Notes: a model not told the origin generated them from the letters alone. Positions 1-14,263 are shown, numbered from the stretch's first letter. The stretch is DNA of 64,000 nucleotides from Chenopodium formosanum (GCA_024500155.1 CM044857.1:3164501-3228500), one strand, 5' to 3'. Program-made: numbers and translations.

Positions 1-966
1 AACCATAAGGGGAATGGGAACCAAAGGGGTGAGAAACCCAAGAGGAGGTATTTCTGCAAGCGGTGTGAAAAAGACCACCCAGGGAAGGACTGTGAGGGAA
101 ACCCGGTAACTTGTCGTTACTGTCAGAAGTTGGGACACCGTGACTACGAGTGTTTCAAGAAGGAAGCTGATGTTAAGTCTAGGAAGGTGAAAGAGTCTAG
201 TGCACCTAGCAAACCACCTCAGTTTAGTGGACCTACAACCAAGGCTGGAACCAGTAGCAGTGCGGGAAGTGCCCCAAAAGGTCGTGTGTTCGTGATGAAT
301 AGCCGTCAGGCTGAGCTTCTAATGATGTGGTAATTGGTGTTTTCTTTATAAGTTCTTCTCATGTGAGAGTCTTGTTTGATTCAGAGGCGTCGCATTCTTT
401 TATTTCTAAGAAAGTAGTTAGGAGTCTCGATTTAGAGAGTCCCGAGTCAGTTTCTCTAGATGTGTCTATCCCGTCTGGGGAAGTGAGGAGTTGTTCGAGA
501 TTGTTTTTGAGTGTGCCTATTTCCATTTCTGGGGTAGAATTTCTGGCAGATTTGATCGAGTTCGATTTGAATGACTTCGATGTAATTCTAGGCATGGATT
601 GGTTGGGAAAGTATGAGGCAAGGATTGATTGTGCGGCTGAATAGGTCACCATGACTAGCCCAAATAAGACTAAAGTGGTATACAAAAAGGAAGGGAAAAG
701 GTCAGGGTTAAGAATTGTGTCTGCAATGCAACTACAAAAGCCGGTTAAGAAGGGTTGTCCTATGTTTTTGTGTAGTGTTCAAGAGGTTGAAAGTGAGGAA
801 AAGAAAGGTGAGAAGAGTATTCCTGTGGTAGATGAGTTTCCAGATGTATTTCCAGACGAGATTCCGGGTATGCCGCCAGTAAGGGATGTTGAGTTCACTA
901 TTGACCTAATGCCTGGAACTGGACCTATCTCTAAGGCTCCATATAGGATCGCTACTACAAATCAAA
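1..966 (+). pseudogene. Ty3/gypsy retrotransposon gag-protease-RT fragment, broken
   Basis: Remnant of a Ty3/gypsy polyprotein running in from the left edge. Translation shows a gag zinc-knuckle region (bases 49-165) with one good CX2CX4HX4C knuckle (CRYCQKLGHRDYEC) and one degenerate one, then an aspartic-protease region (about 350-640; VLFDSEASHSFIS and DVILGMDWL), then the start of reverse transcriptase (about 820-960; EFPDVFPDEIPG and GPISKAPYR), which resembles Tekay/Del chromoviruses. It is dead: a frameshift near 325-330 separates gag from protease, a stop lies at 642-644, the protease active-site DSG reads DSE, and the coding match ends abruptly near 966, so RT, RNase H and integrase are missing. 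No LTR is visible. The family assignment is from motifs; the clade is an inference. Confidence 0.85.
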
Positions 967-1109
967 TTTGACTTTTAAAAGTATTGTAAATTAGAATTAA
1001 GCTATTCATTTAATTGGAAATATAGGGAAAAGAGTAAATTAAAATTGAAATAAAAAGAAATATTAAACGAATATATAAAAGAAATAAACAAAAAAATAGT
1101 AATATGCGA

Positions 1110-1361
1110 ACAATAATGATCGAACATGTGACCTGCTTCCTTTTTGGGCCTTGGTTCAACTGCCCCAACCACTAAGCTATATGGTTGCATAGTGATTTAT
1201 GCCTAGAATTTATTTTTATATATAGTATTATTTTCTTATGGGTGCCGGTTATATAGAAAAAGAATGCCGGTGATTGGGCCACGGGGGGCGGGGCCGGGCC
1301 GGGCCTCCACCAGCTCCCTGGCTCCGCCCTTGGTATTATTATTATTATTATTTTACAAGAA

Positions 1362-1399
<38 letters not shown>

Positions 1400-1400
1400 G
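1110..1400. repeat. tRNA-like remnant, GC-rich transposon-end-like tract and (ATT)n microsatellite
   Basis: On the minus strand, 1195-1110 reads like a tRNA-derived sequence: TAGCTTAGTGGTTGG resembles an A box and ACATGTTCGATC a B box, but no SINE tail or duplicated target is evident. At 1275-1331 lies a GC-rich block whose minus strand (GGGCGGAGCCAGGGAGC) resembles the common GGCGGA-CCAGG ends of plant hAT-type elements. An imperfect (ATT)n array follows to about 1400. All three are weak calls. Confidence 0.3.
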
Positions 1401-4400
1401 TTTTTCCATATTATTGACTTTGTAGGATTCTTAATAACTCAAAGAATTAAAAGTATTAATGATTTAAATTGTATTTTAATGAATATATCCATCCAAGTTG
1501 AAGCTAGTTCACCTATTTTGTATTTTAATGACTTAATCCCGTAATATTAGTTTGACTAATAAACACTCTCATCTCGATCGATAATATATTGTTGAATTAG
1601 ACAACTCGATCCGTCCGTTTTTTTTTTTTAATAAAAGAGAATAAAAGGAGAGAGTGGAAGTAGAAGTGTAGTGGGACAAAATGGGGAAAGTGATGAGCAT
1701 AAATGATATAAATGGGTATAAGAAATTAAGAAGAGTTTCAAGACATAAATGATGAGAGCGATGAAGATTGTTAATGATGATGATGTTGGAGATGACTCCT
1801 TTTTCCAGCCTTAGCTTTTTCCTTCTCATGTGACCTTCGTATCCCCCTTACAAGATTCGTATCTTTGATTTAATCCCATTTGTTTATTTGATTTATTTAT
1901 TTATTTCTTCAAAACCTTGATCTATTAATCTCTATCTAAGTATGTGCCATGCAAGTGATACATATTATTACCAATTATTGTTCATGCTACTTTTCCAACG
2001 TATATTCCCTCCTGTGTCCTTGGTTACCTGATATCAGTAGTCCACCGTCTATGTAGCATTAATTTACATTATTTTTTGGATAGGTAAGGATCGACAAGGG
2101 GCGTCCTATCGAATCAAGATCTCTCACAGGTCAATCCAATCCGAATTAACAGATTTAGCAATAAAGGGAAAGATAAGGGAATTTCCACCTTCAAATTGCT
2201 TTTAGTGAAGATTGATTTCACAATCTCATGGTTATGCAATAACAATCTTTACCATTAGATGATCAACTACTACTTCACTACTTGGTTTAATTTAGTGATA
2301 AATACATGTGCCATGCAAGTGATACATATTATGTACTATGTACATGTAGTACTCTAGTACATACATATTAATTAATTCATATATAGTGTATGTTAATCAG
2401 GCCAATTATTGTATACTATCACTTGAATCTCATGTACATTATCATTATGTCATGTTTTTATACGAGTGAGCATTTAGATAGTTTAATGTTCTTGGTGCAT
2501 GTAATGAGAAAATAAAAATTGATTATAGTTTAAATATAAAAAAATTTAGGTATATACATGTATGATCTTACATACTTCGTATAAGTTAGATGTTTTAAGA
2601 TACCTTTTGATAAAGATGGAACTCATTGTTAGTGGACCAACTCAATCAAAAGCTTAAGCTTATGATTGAGGGCCCAGGAATATGTTTTATACTCTATCAC
2701 TCATCAATATAATCACAACATTTGGGTGTAACTTTGACCAACTAAAATAATTGACATTCACGTTTTGAACCCTAATATTCCGTATAAAGTAGAGGTAAAA
2801 AGTTACAAAATTTAGACTAACTCCGCTTCTTATGCTCAACTAAAGAAAATTTTATAAATGTCTCACAAGTAATTAAATCCTACTCGGTATAAATTAAAGC
2901 TAAGTTTCCATTTGATTTTGAAAGAAAGTGGATTAGAAAGCCAAATCACTAACAAAAGAATAACATGGGGCAACAGCATAAGTAACAAATTGTTAGTTGT
3001 TGCTACTATATGTCTATATATTTGCAACTTTATATCAAATCATATTGCTTTCTAATTGTTTTATTTCAAAGAAAAATCGAATTTTCTTTATCATAATAGG
3101 AAGTAAACGACCTACTTATAGGAAGATGTAGGTCACATCATATCAAAGTTAGATGTTAATTTTCTAAACTCAATGAATCTGTAAGTGATCACATTGGCTT
3201 AGTTGCTTAAAAATAGTGACAAATTCAACCAACCGGCCATCTTTATACGGAGTAAGATTTAGAGTTATACTTTTCATTGTAATATGTAAATGAACCCACA
3301 AAATTAACTATAGGAAATGTTATTCTCCAACAAAGCTCCTCTAAAAATTATAGCTATGTGTGTCCGTGCGTGTATCTTAATCTATAACTATTACTAAAAT
3401 TAAAATTGTTGACATCATCTTTGTACACATGTCATTTTTTAATTAAAAAATTTCCCTCCAAAATTGAGCATGACATTATCATTTTTTTCAATCATCTTTT
3501 TTTTTTCCAATTTTTTTTATCTTTCCAACAAATAAATTCAAATATTAGGAAGAATATTTTTTAAAAAATAAATAAAAGTATAAGTATCAATTACTAAATA
3601 CGCATTAATGGAATTTTTCTTCCTAGAAGTACTCTTTCATATGATTTGTTGCAAAGGCAATCAATTAATTAATGATATAATATTAATAAAATTTCTTAAA
3701 ATGTGCATCACACGAGTATTAATCTAGTTATATTTATAATTTATCCAGAAATCAATTCGAAATTCTAATTACTGACCAGCCAAATTCTGATGGATCGAAG
3801 TCAACCGATAATTTAATTTATACGTAGTATATTGTTTCTCAATGATTTCTACTATGGATTTTTTTTTTTCTGTTTTAAAAAAACCTTATCTATTTAAATT
3901 TTTTGACTTCATTAATACATACTACATAGTACATACGGAGTAACACATATGAGTATTACATATTCAAAACTTTCGTTTGTTTAGGTCAATCTTGTTAAAA
4001 TATTACTTACAAATTAAAATTAAAATCGTTATTTGGAAATAAAGGGATCAGAATAATGCATGAACTGATGAACATATTATAATAGTACATACGAGTAACA
4101 TGCAATTATGCATGCCATAATTCAAAAAATCTCTAACGTTCAATAGATTTATTGTATGTTTTATATTTATTTTTTTTATAAATTTTAATTTAAATTATTT
4201 AATGTTGCTTGCTATGATTGCATGTAAGAGTCTCGTGCAAATTATAGTGACACATAAAATTGCCAACTTTGATATGCTCTTTTAACACATAACAAGGAAA
4301 ACCTTTTTCCTAAGAAAAGTAAAAGTGTAAAATTTTTAAAGGGTCAACTGCTTTCCAAGAATTGAATTACATACAAAAAGGTTTAATTGGTGAGAAAAAA

Positions 4401-5109
4401 CTAGAAAGTGAGGATCGAGGTCAGCTTAGCTTAGCTTGTTGCCATTCACCATTTTTCATCATAATTTTGCACATCCTTTTTTGCTTTTCAACGTGCATTT
4501 TTTTTTTTCATTTTAGTTTTGCTTTCAATAATAATACTTGGACAGTCGGATTATATAATTAAGAAAATCATGTTAAATTTATTTTATGTTAAAAGAGACA
4601 GCAATTATACAGTGATGGAAAATTCTTTTCCTAAAAGGACCCATGGCTTTTTATTTTTTTTGTTCTGGTGCAAAAAAGAGAATCTTAACATGACATTTTG
4701 GAAAAAAAAAAAAAATAAATAATCCCCAAAATTGAGTATTTTAAACGAAATATTTAGATTGATAAATTTTAAATTAACAATGTTGGCATAGAACACACTA
4801 CCTAGTTTTTTAACCAATAAGGGCAACCAAAGATATACACGAAGTATTATGGAAGTAGTAGTTCATAATAAACACTGTGTATAGAGGCAGGACTACAAAT
4901 ACTAATCATGAAAGTGGTTCGGTGTAAGTTTGTTAAATTGGACCCTATAATCATTTTTTGAGGAAAAATATGTTACTAAATTCAAAAACCAGGGCCCTTT
5001 TATAGTAATTTCACTTAAGGGGGCCTTGTGCGATCGACCACCTTGCACATGCCCGAACCACCCCTGACTATGTAGTCTGTACCAATTCAATATGCTCGTA
5101 ATTGTCACC
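1401..5109. other. AT-rich intergenic stretch without a recognisable gene
   Basis: About 3.7 kb of AT-rich DNA. The open frames here (for example 1569-1829 minus and 4362-4562 plus) are low-complexity and match nothing I know. Near 4985-5085 a GC-richer piece (cagggcccttttatag, then gccttgtgcgatcgacc) looks like transposon debris. Confidence 0.5.
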
Positions 5110-5340
5110 ATGTTAATTACTCTATAACCAAGATAAGTTTGGTCTAGTGGTAAACATTAATCTTGAGGTTGGGGGTTTAATCCCCACTTGAGACATTTCG
5201 AGGGTGGCAATGCCTTACCCTTCCTGCTCACTCTCAAAGTATCTGACCAGCAAATACTAGACCATTAATAATTCGTGAAGATTGAAGTACAGTCAGGATT
5301 TTTGTCATTATCTTAAAAAAAAAATGTTAGTTACTCTATA
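5110..5340 (+). mobile_element. tRNA-derived SINE with 17-bp target-site duplication
   Basis: The body at 5127-5323 starts with a tRNA-like pol III promoter: the A-box region GGTCTAGTGGTAAAC and the B box GGGTTTAATCCCC. A tRNA-unrelated part follows, ending in a short A-tract at 5315-5323. The flanking sequences at 5110-5126 and 5324-5340 are the same 17 bases except one (ATGTTA[A/G]TTACTCTATA), as expected for a target-site duplication made by LINE-type retrotransposition. The near-perfect duplication suggests a fairly recent insertion. No gene is close to it. Confidence 0.85.
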
Positions 5341-6840
5341 TGTACTTATGTTCACCTCACCTCACCTTATAAAAGATTCAAACTAGAAAGAACAAATAGA
5401 CAAATACGAAGTAAGGAGTATTTAAAGCATAATTTCATTCAAACATGAAATTTTGAATTCTATAAACTTTTATATATACAAAGTAAGAATAACCAATCCT
5501 CAATGTAGTTTGACTAAACTTCTTAGTACTTTCAGAATTAATACCTGAGAGCTTCGTACATAATTCTATTTTATTTTCCCTAGTATTGAACTGAGAAATC
5601 CATGTGGAAACCAGTAAACGCTAAACGAACATGCATGCAATGCAATACTTACGATCGAGCCGCAAGCGAACGCTAATTACTCATACGGAATAGATTTTAC
5701 TACGATCAGTAATTAGTATTCCCTCCATCTCTCTTTGTTTAATTTTTTCTAGTAGTATTTAAAAATTAAAATCTTTATTAGAGACAAAAAATTGGATGCA
5801 TGAGTAAAGATAGATCAGAGGAGATAGTAAAGTATCAAAAAAACCATCAGCATGCATGGTTAGTTTTCAGCTGGCACCTTTAATAGATTTTGCTTATTTA
5901 AAAAATTTCTCTTGTTAAATCATTGCAACCTTTTTTGGGATTAAGAAAGAGCTTTAATAATGTTATTAATAATAAAAGACATTAATTAGATTTGCTGTCA
6001 AAAAAGAAAAAAAAAAAAGACATTAATTAGATTAAGAACATATCTAATTTCACATAAGATATTGTCGGTAAAGCGATGGTCTAACTACAGTACACACCAG
6101 AAGTCCCTCAAAATTATTTGCCTAGTAAGCTGTCATATGTTTTTAGTTAATGATAACTCTAACCATCTTCCGGCAATTATATACTATAACTCTCACCGTC
6201 CTTTATTACTTGTTTCATTTTCGATCCGGTTTTATGGTGTCTTATTATGATGACATTTGTTTTGCGAACGATTATCATAAGTATTACAACGACTATCATG
6301 CCTCATACTAGTGTATTTATCTGCTATTTGGGAAAGAGGAACACCAGATCGTCAATGTACTTTACAAAGTAAATCCTTACGTTCAAATTTGTCACATAAC
6401 TAGTTTAAATTATACATATACACGTTTTACACGGGTGGAAAATTCAACATTATAAAGCATGAGTGCATGACCATAATATTAGCTGAACATACTCATGATA
6501 TTATACATATGGAGTACATAAATAGGTTATGGAAAATAAAGGAAAGTTACAATGTGATAATCCAACCTTTTGAGCATTTCCTTAGGTTTCTACCTTTTGA
6601 TTGGATTAACTCATGACAATAATAAGATCAATAACCCCAACCGGAAGGTATTCTCATTATAATTCTAAGAGATTTTGACTTAATAATCTAGAAAAAAAAA
6701 ATCTTAATTAGGTGTAACCGTGTAAGATCGATCACTTGGAATAATTTGAAAAAAAGAGTACATGACCACAAAGTTATGATTATTCTAAGTTCGTATAAGA
6801 CACTGACCATAACTTCATATTAATCGGGTTGATGATCCAA
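5341..6840. other. Intergenic stretch 3' of the first amylase gene
   Basis: AT-rich; no gene recognised. A possible decayed Stowaway-type MITE lies at about 5717-5832: the left side tattccctccatctctctttg is roughly matched by an inverted gatcagaggagatagta on the right. The rest, next to the amylase stop codon at 6841, will contain that gene's 3'UTR, whose end I cannot place. Confidence 0.35.
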
Positions 6841-9800
6841 TTAGTTTTCCTTGTGCCACACAGCAAATCTATGACCACAAGTTGCAAGTTTCCATTCTCT
6901 GCCTGCTGGGCACCATGATCCGTCTCCAATCTTCATGCTTAGCTTCTCCCCTATGATTGCAGAGTAGAGATTAGGTTGAGCTTCAAGTACCCTGATAGAA
7001 GACCTACTGTGAATATCATTCTGCTTTCGGATGTTGATCTGTACAAGTAGAATTAGAAGGTTTTTACTTAGTTACATTACCCTAAAATATATTACTGTTC
7101 AAAACGGCTAAGAAGATTAGTATCTTACCAGATTTACAATTTTGTCATGGATGGATGTACCCCAATCATAGAAGTGGTCATAGAACACAGTTGGTATCCC
7201 CGGATATGTTAGGATGTATGCATAACCCTGGGACAGATTCGCAAAACCATACAGTACGTATGAGCAAAACTCCACAAATTCATGTAACTTAAATTCGCAA
7301 TAATTACAAGGATGAGTGGCCTACTCAATAAAGCACTTAATCATAATCTGGCTACGCTAGTAGGAAGCACCAAGTTGAGAAAGTGGGAGCAGGACAAGAT
7401 GAAAAGGAAAGGCTAAAATAGTGTTCTGTTTCAATTTGGGATAAATTGCATTGTTAGGATTTAAGTGAATACTGAATAAACAAGTCTCTAAACCCATCTG
7501 AATTTTTCTTAATCCATAATTTTACGTTTAAAAACAAAATCAGATCAGATCTAGTGGCAATCTATATAGTGTTGGCATTGAATGTTGTTACCTCCATAAT
7601 GTGATTTGCTGGGAAGGGCCAGTGAGCCTGCAGAAAGAAATTTATCTCGTTAATAGCACGATAGCTGAGTAAGTATTACTTTGTATAGAAGGTAGTAGTG
7701 AGCGAAATACTTTTGTTGAAAGAATGATAACCGATATAGTTGTAGCTGATAATCAAAGTCTACATAAATGGGTTTGCTTATGTGATAAGATAATTCCTAA
7801 TACTAGGAATGGTAACATCTAAAAGTTAAAGTGCAAAACTAGACTAAATTTCTGCTTGAAGTAAGCATAGCCAATAGATTCACAAAACATTTTTTTTTGT
7901 TCCTTAGCATGTCCTTCACAGATTACCTATGGTCCAATTTACATCATGCAGGAAAATGTTCAGAAATATCCATTAGCAACAAGCATACCTTACCATTGAT
8001 GCATAAAAAAATGAATTATTGTTGCATCAATACAGTGAGGGATTACCTGTGTTGAGCCAGTATCATGATTATCAAGAAATGTAACAGCTCTTGAAGGCCA
8101 CCAACCCATAACACCAGGTGGCTTCCCCTGCGAATCTTGAAGACGCCAGTATTCTCCCTTAACAGCTTCCTAATATTCAAGGCAAGTAGGATTTAGCTTT
8201 TCATTCCTGAATAAAATCTTCAACAACATTAAATATATGCAACTATTTGTCTTCTAGATTTAATCACAAAATATAATTTTGTCAACTTATGATGATAGCA
8301 ACATAATTTAAATTAGATTTGTTTTATGTAAAGTCTTCCATCATAAAAAGACATGCTTATTTATTCAGCATTCTGGATATACAAGTATACAGGAGTAACC
8401 TTGACAATACCTGCAAAATTCCTTTTGTTGTGAAGTCAAATGCAGTTGCAAGTTGTCCTGTAGCATCAATCCAATTGATGATACGTTGTCTATGACTATC
8501 TGTGGAAATAAGAAAACGAAGATGCTGAAATGATCCTCCATCAAGACAATGTTCATGAAGCTCACCAGTTTCAGAATCATTATAAATATTTGATGACGTA
8601 GTTGGCAACTATAAGGCAAGTCAAAGGCACATCAACTGAAACTGAAGTTCTGTTCTCTCCGATGCAACTAAGTACGTGCCTTCTGTTATACTGTAACTAG
8701 TTATCTTAGAAACTTTAGCCCTTGTCAAAAAAAAAAAAAAAAAAAAAAACTTTAGCCAGGATAACTCAGAAACTCTCTAAGCTTCCAATTCTTCCATCTC
8801 GCATCTGAAATCTTGTCCTTTGAAGCAAATCATCAAACATACCAAGAGCCTACTTTATATTCAATGTACGATATTAACCCTTTTGTAGTAGGACATTAAA
8901 ATCACAACAACATCAACACATCTGTGATAGAAGGGGCATTAAGCCAACCAAAATAGGTCAATTTACTCGATTATTGTTATACTTCTATATATATGTTATC
9001 CCAGAGAAAATAATGAATCAGTCTAGCAGGTTGAATACAAAACCTAAGATTCTAAATTCTAATATATTATGGCTGTTTAGGGGAATCAGTACATTTAGAT
9101 AATTCAGCACTACTTGCCAGTTCTTATACAAGGTACTCCAGTAGAGCTAAAGCAAGCAATCAATACTGGTTGTATCTGCGAAGGCCTGATATTTGTATAG
9201 TATTTAAGTTTTTGGAGCTTGGGGAAACTGGAAGTAATTTTTTATTATATATATGCATGTATTTTCTTGCTCTTTGTTGTATAGAAATCCTTTGGACAAA
9301 GCTTCTGTTAGAAAGACAGCAATCAGGTTATCAGGGTAACACCTCTCACAATTGTTTCCCCGCGAAACCTACTTGAAAATCAAAATTTTAATTTTCTGAC
9401 TCCAACAAGATGGGTTAAGCGTCAAACCTTTGGTTATATTCCTACAGTACGAGTATACTTTCTCTTCTAATTGGAAGCTGCAGTCATAAAAACTAATCCT
9501 ACCTACATGAGCTAGTTTTGTTGGTTGTTTTCATTTCATTTTCATCTAAGGACTCTATGTGTGTCATCTAATTCACAACTTCCTCCTACTACAGCTACCT
9601 AACATTTTATATTCCAGCTACTTTTGTTGTAGGAATGTATTTTTTCTTTACTCTTCCAAAATAGCCCACATAATCTACCAAGTATTAAAGAAAAAACAGC
9701 TTTCGTATAGTAGTATGGATGATTATATTACTAAAACCCTGGTAATAATTCAACTAATAAGAGAATTTTTTTTTTTGATATTTAACGTATATTTACCTTG

Positions 9801-12800
9801 GTTGTAGGCCAAACGACCAGTATGATAATTACAAGAATCCCAATATTCTCCAACACAGAATACTGGTTTTGCATCTTCAATATATTCCTTCGCATAATTT
9901 GCTGCATAGCTAACCAAGAATTGAAAGGTTATGCCCATTTAAAGCACAAAATAAAAACTTGATTAATAAATGTGTAAATCGAAGATGACAAATTACCCTC
10001 TTGCAAAATCAAACCGGAAATCTTGGAAGCCGACCTTGTTCCGCAGCCACCTCAGCCATTCTGTAATATCTTTTCTGACGAAGGATTGTGTATGATCAAT
10101 GTTGGGAACACCATTAAAGTTGTCACCAGTACTTCGATTTCCCTGAATCAAACATGTAAAACAGGGGTTTCACGTATCAGCATATCAGAATTCAAAAACA
10201 AATTAATAGTGACTTATTTTAGCCCAAAAATTTACATTGATCAGCATTAAATTTAACATATTTGGCATATTTGGTTTTAATATAAGCAAATCAGCCAAAA
10301 ACCCCTATATTAGAATATCTTGACTCAGATTGGTTGGCTCGTCATGTCATCCATTGATGCAAAATTGAAAAAACAATGGCTTTAATTCGCGATCCATTCA
10401 ATCCTACATAATAGCAGAGTTTTCACCTGTTTTGCTACACAATCACTCTATTTTTTCATTTAGGACCAAGTCTTACAGAATTAATTTTCTTTCATTAGCA
10501 ATTTAGCATTTTTCTGTTTTCAATCTGAGTTCAGTAGCAAGAGACCATCAAATTTCTAAATTTCAAACTGAGTTCAGTAGCAAAGACCATCAAAATGAGA
10601 TGCATACTGCGGTCTGGGGTCCTCTGTTGCTAGTAATGTCTCCCATTTGAAATCCACGTTTTTTTTTTTTTTTCAAAGGCCATGAAGAGGTCTAAACAAT
10701 TTAGCTTTCACATCACTAACTAATTGTGTGCAAAACAAATAAATAATTTCAAGGTAGCATAGTAAATCCACTAAAGAAATAGCTATCAAAATTGAACATA
10801 CTGCGGTTGAATTAAGCATGTCATACCAGTCCACCAGTACATGATGTAACAGCATGCTCATCCCATGATAACGACATTCCATCATAACGGTTGTACATCC
10901 CTCCATGGCCTTTGGTAGTCCCAACACGATGATTTATTACTATGTCAGCCATGGGTCTGACTTTGTGCTGCTTCATTTTATGTAGTAAAGCTTCCAGCAG
11001 ATGCTCAGAACCATAAGCAGAATTAAGTGAATACAGATTCTGTGGAAGATAACCTACAAATAAAATAATCCACAAAGATGAATACACATGGCATCATAAA
11101 TTGGATACATGAAATATACTGATACCACTGAGGGGCAGCTTCTCTTCCTCTCACCTTCAGGGGACAAGGATTGAGATGCAGGTGGCAACCATACTGATGT
11201 GAACCCTGATTTGGCAATGTCAGGCATCTTTTTCTCTAAGTTTCTCCACCAGTCAAATTTGTGAGACTCCCAATTAAAAGCCTGTTAACCATATAACAAA
11301 TAAACCAAAAAATAAAAGAGAAGAAGTAAAATACAAAATGATTGTCAACATCCATAAGCATCAAATGAGGATGGACCAACTACTTCAAGGTTTAATTTAA
11401 CTTTAGAAAGATTGGGACATGAAAATTGGCCAATTGAGTACTCTCTCCAGAAATATTTAAGTTTCACTTGAAAAAGGGATTTTCAAATAAGTGTGACTTT
11501 AGTAGCCCAATGCAAAAATGTACAATGAATGTCAAAGTTTACACTTTCCCAATCAATTTCCTATAATAAATATGATTTGGTGACCTAGTCATTTTTGAGA
11601 AATATTTAGATTACTTTGAGACGTGTACTTATATTATGCGATACATATTTGTGAACAAGGGAGTACATTGTAAAAAGAAAAGAAGCAGAAAGCATCTTTC
11701 TTCTATGACATAACACATAACAAGAGAATTTATGGAATATAGGAATGTACCTGAAGAAGGACTTCTCTTCCCCTTTTGATTGCTGCAACTGCAAAGGATC
11801 CATTATGACTTTGCTCAGAACTAACACAACTGAACTTTATAGAATGGAAATTTCTTATAAACTCATAATTATAGCTAGATAAATTTCTGTAACTTATGGT
11901 GACATTCATAAAACGATTTAATTAAAAGCTAAAATGCTCCATGTGAACACTATGTTAGAGCTTTCATCACATTACTATCACCTTTTTTCTAGTGATAAAG
12001 ATTTACAAATTTTGGTCTTCCTTAGAAAAAAATAAAATCATGGAAAAATGTTTCATGTAGTTACAAATCAGAACGTTTTGATCCTTAATTAAAAAATAGC
12101 TTTATAATTTGCATGAAATCATTATTTATTTTGTCATCTAAAACATGTACTATCTCCTTCAACTGAAATCAATCATAACCAAATATTTAAAACATCAAGG
12201 ATTCATATTCATTCTAAAATGAAAAGAAATGAAAAATATAAGTTCCACTTAAGGGAGAAGTAGTATTAGTTCTAATGCTTGCTCAAATAAATACAGCCAA
12301 AAACAAGAGATTTCAAATTGCCATGCAAAAAGAAATTGTTTCACACTATCCTGGAGGAACATTGCATTCTATTGCATGCAATGTAAACATCAAAACTTGC
12401 AACCTGGAGATGATTTAGAAAGAAGAGAAAAAGTAATTATAGCATGTACCTATATCAGTCTGCTGAACATTATCATCAATGCCCTGCACATTGGAAGGTA
12501 TAAAGAAAACACAAGAGAAGCTTAATTTGAGCTTGAAGACAAACCGACATGTTCAGAAAAAATATATGGCAAGCACTGAAGATATTGCAAAGTTTGAAGA
12601 AAGAGTACAGGATGAGACATACATGTATATAAATATAAACCATGCTGGATCAGCAAATCAATACGAAAATCTGGTGTTCCTTACAGAATTAGGCCAAAAG
12701 CTCAACTAGTAATCCTATCAGCAAAGATATACAAATAGTTATTAGGGGTATTGAGAATGAACCTAATAAGCTCATCATACAAATGAAATTCAGTAAGACA

Positions 12801-13546
12801 ACATATGATACAATATCCACCAAACTAAAGTTGCTTAGAATAGATTCATGCTAAGCCCCATCAAACGGATAGTATCTATAAATCTCCACCAAATTTGCAA
12901 GTTGGAAAGTTGCTACTCTTGCTAGCAGAAAGCAGGAGAGCTCAGAGTCCGACTTTGATTTCGATTAAAAAGTATTCATGTTACAACAGTTACAGGTTCT
13001 CAACTTGTAGACATCCTCAGGTTATGTCAGCAAAGACTTACAAAAAGCCTTTATTAGTTTAATTTCATCTACAACTACAAAACTAAAGCCTTTACCCCCA
13101 AAAGGATAACATCCGTTGCATGAATCAAGAATCTATCTCTTGCTGTCATCTAGTATTATATTTGTTTTACTCAAAGCCGAATATATTATCACTTACCTAT
13201 AACCTCAGGGAAATAAATCTAACAGCAAAACAATGAAAAATAATTATAACCCAATGCAACATCCAAGCAAAGATGACCAAATAAACCCAGAAAAATGCTG
13301 CACTCTTCAGCCCTATTACCCTTAAATCTTGGACCGTTCATACATAGAAATTACACCCTCAATTCACATGAAGCAGCATCAACAGCCGAAAACAAAAATA
13401 TATAATATATTCCAATAAATGATTGATTGTAATTTGGAATAAATTCTAGAAATGGGCAATTACTTCTCAAAGAGGAATTTCATCGAACAGCTGGTGGGCA
13501 ATGATGGGAGTTGAAATTCGATTACTTTTACACAATTGTTTCCCAT
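6841..13546 (-). CDS. AMY2: Alpha-amylase, cytosolic AMY2 type (copy A)
   Basis: Endo-1,4-alpha-glucanase (GH13, EC 3.2.1.1) like Arabidopsis AMY2. No signal or transit peptide is visible, so a cytosolic enzyme is inferred. Coding exons, high to low: 13526-13546, 12450-12483, 11751-11788, 11155-11281, 10827-11053, 9997-10142, 9797-9909, 8411-8499, 8047-8169, 7592-7627, 7129-7227, 6841-7038. They sum to 1251 bases, 416 aa, close to the family's roughly 413. All junctions used are GT-AG and in phase. GH13 signatures: DIVINH (110-115), FRFDFARG with nucleophile Asp194, VGEYWD with acid/base Glu219, FLDNHD with Asp298; C-terminus AVWHKEN. The 7-codon first exon (MGNNCVK) is the least certain: it is the only nearby ATG giving the right phase. 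It heads a tandem pair with the gene at 17180. Confidence 0.93.
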
Positions 13547-13549
13547 TTC

Positions 13550-14260
13550 AACAATATTCACATTCATAGTTAATGGGGTTTGATGATCATGGAATTTTAA
13601 TTTGATAGAAAAAAAAAAATATATATAAATTGATTGATGAAAGACATTTGTTGGTGTGACTCGTGTGAGTTTGGACGGCTTTAATATAGGATTCCTTATA
13701 ATTCTGGCGCGTAGAAAGAAAAAGGTTGTTTTTTGTTTAAGGTTTCTGCAAATGCGCCAAAGTAACTTCCTTTTTCTGTAGTGCCTTTGAGTCAACTATG
13801 TGACCAATCAAACAATCGATAACAACATTAACGGTCAACAAATTCCCTTTTAAACACCAAGTATATATAAAAGAGGTAAGAATAAAATGTACTAGTGAAG
13901 ATGTGGAAATACAACTTGTAAAGTTGTAAGTTATTATTCTTATAAGTGAATTTGCACAGGTATTTATAGTAGCGATTTACAATTATATTGTAGGCTACTA
14001 ATTTAGGGAGTAATAACAAAGTAGAAATAATATAGGTATTCACATTGCATTGACTAGCAATGTCTTGAGAGTACACCCGTTGGTTACCCATTTAAGGTGA
14101 GCATTAAGAGAGAAAAAAAGAAAAAAAATGTTTTAAATATCCAAAAACATCAATTAAGGAGTGAAATTTCTTACCACGTCATCGCCATGACCTTTGACCA
14201 AGGATGGGCATTGTATTTCAATGCACCACTGGTCCCATAATAAGTGGTTTGTCAATTTTT
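13550..14260. other. Upstream region of amylase copy A
   Basis: Presumed promoter and 5'UTR of the minus-strand amylase start at 13546, followed by AT-rich spacer. No TATA element or other site can be assigned with confidence. The open frames on the minus strand (13460-13795, 13828-14091) are AT-rich and unrelated to known proteins; the first overlaps the proposed amylase first exon in the same frame. Confidence 0.3.
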
Positions 14261-14263
14261 TTT

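Noticed and set aside
13460..13500. On the minus strand both amylase copies conserve a frame reading AHQLFDEIPL, similar to a PPR motif line.
   Set aside because: Only about ten residues, followed by a stop in both copies and no further PPR repeats around; more likely conserved leader or intron sequence of the amylase genes.
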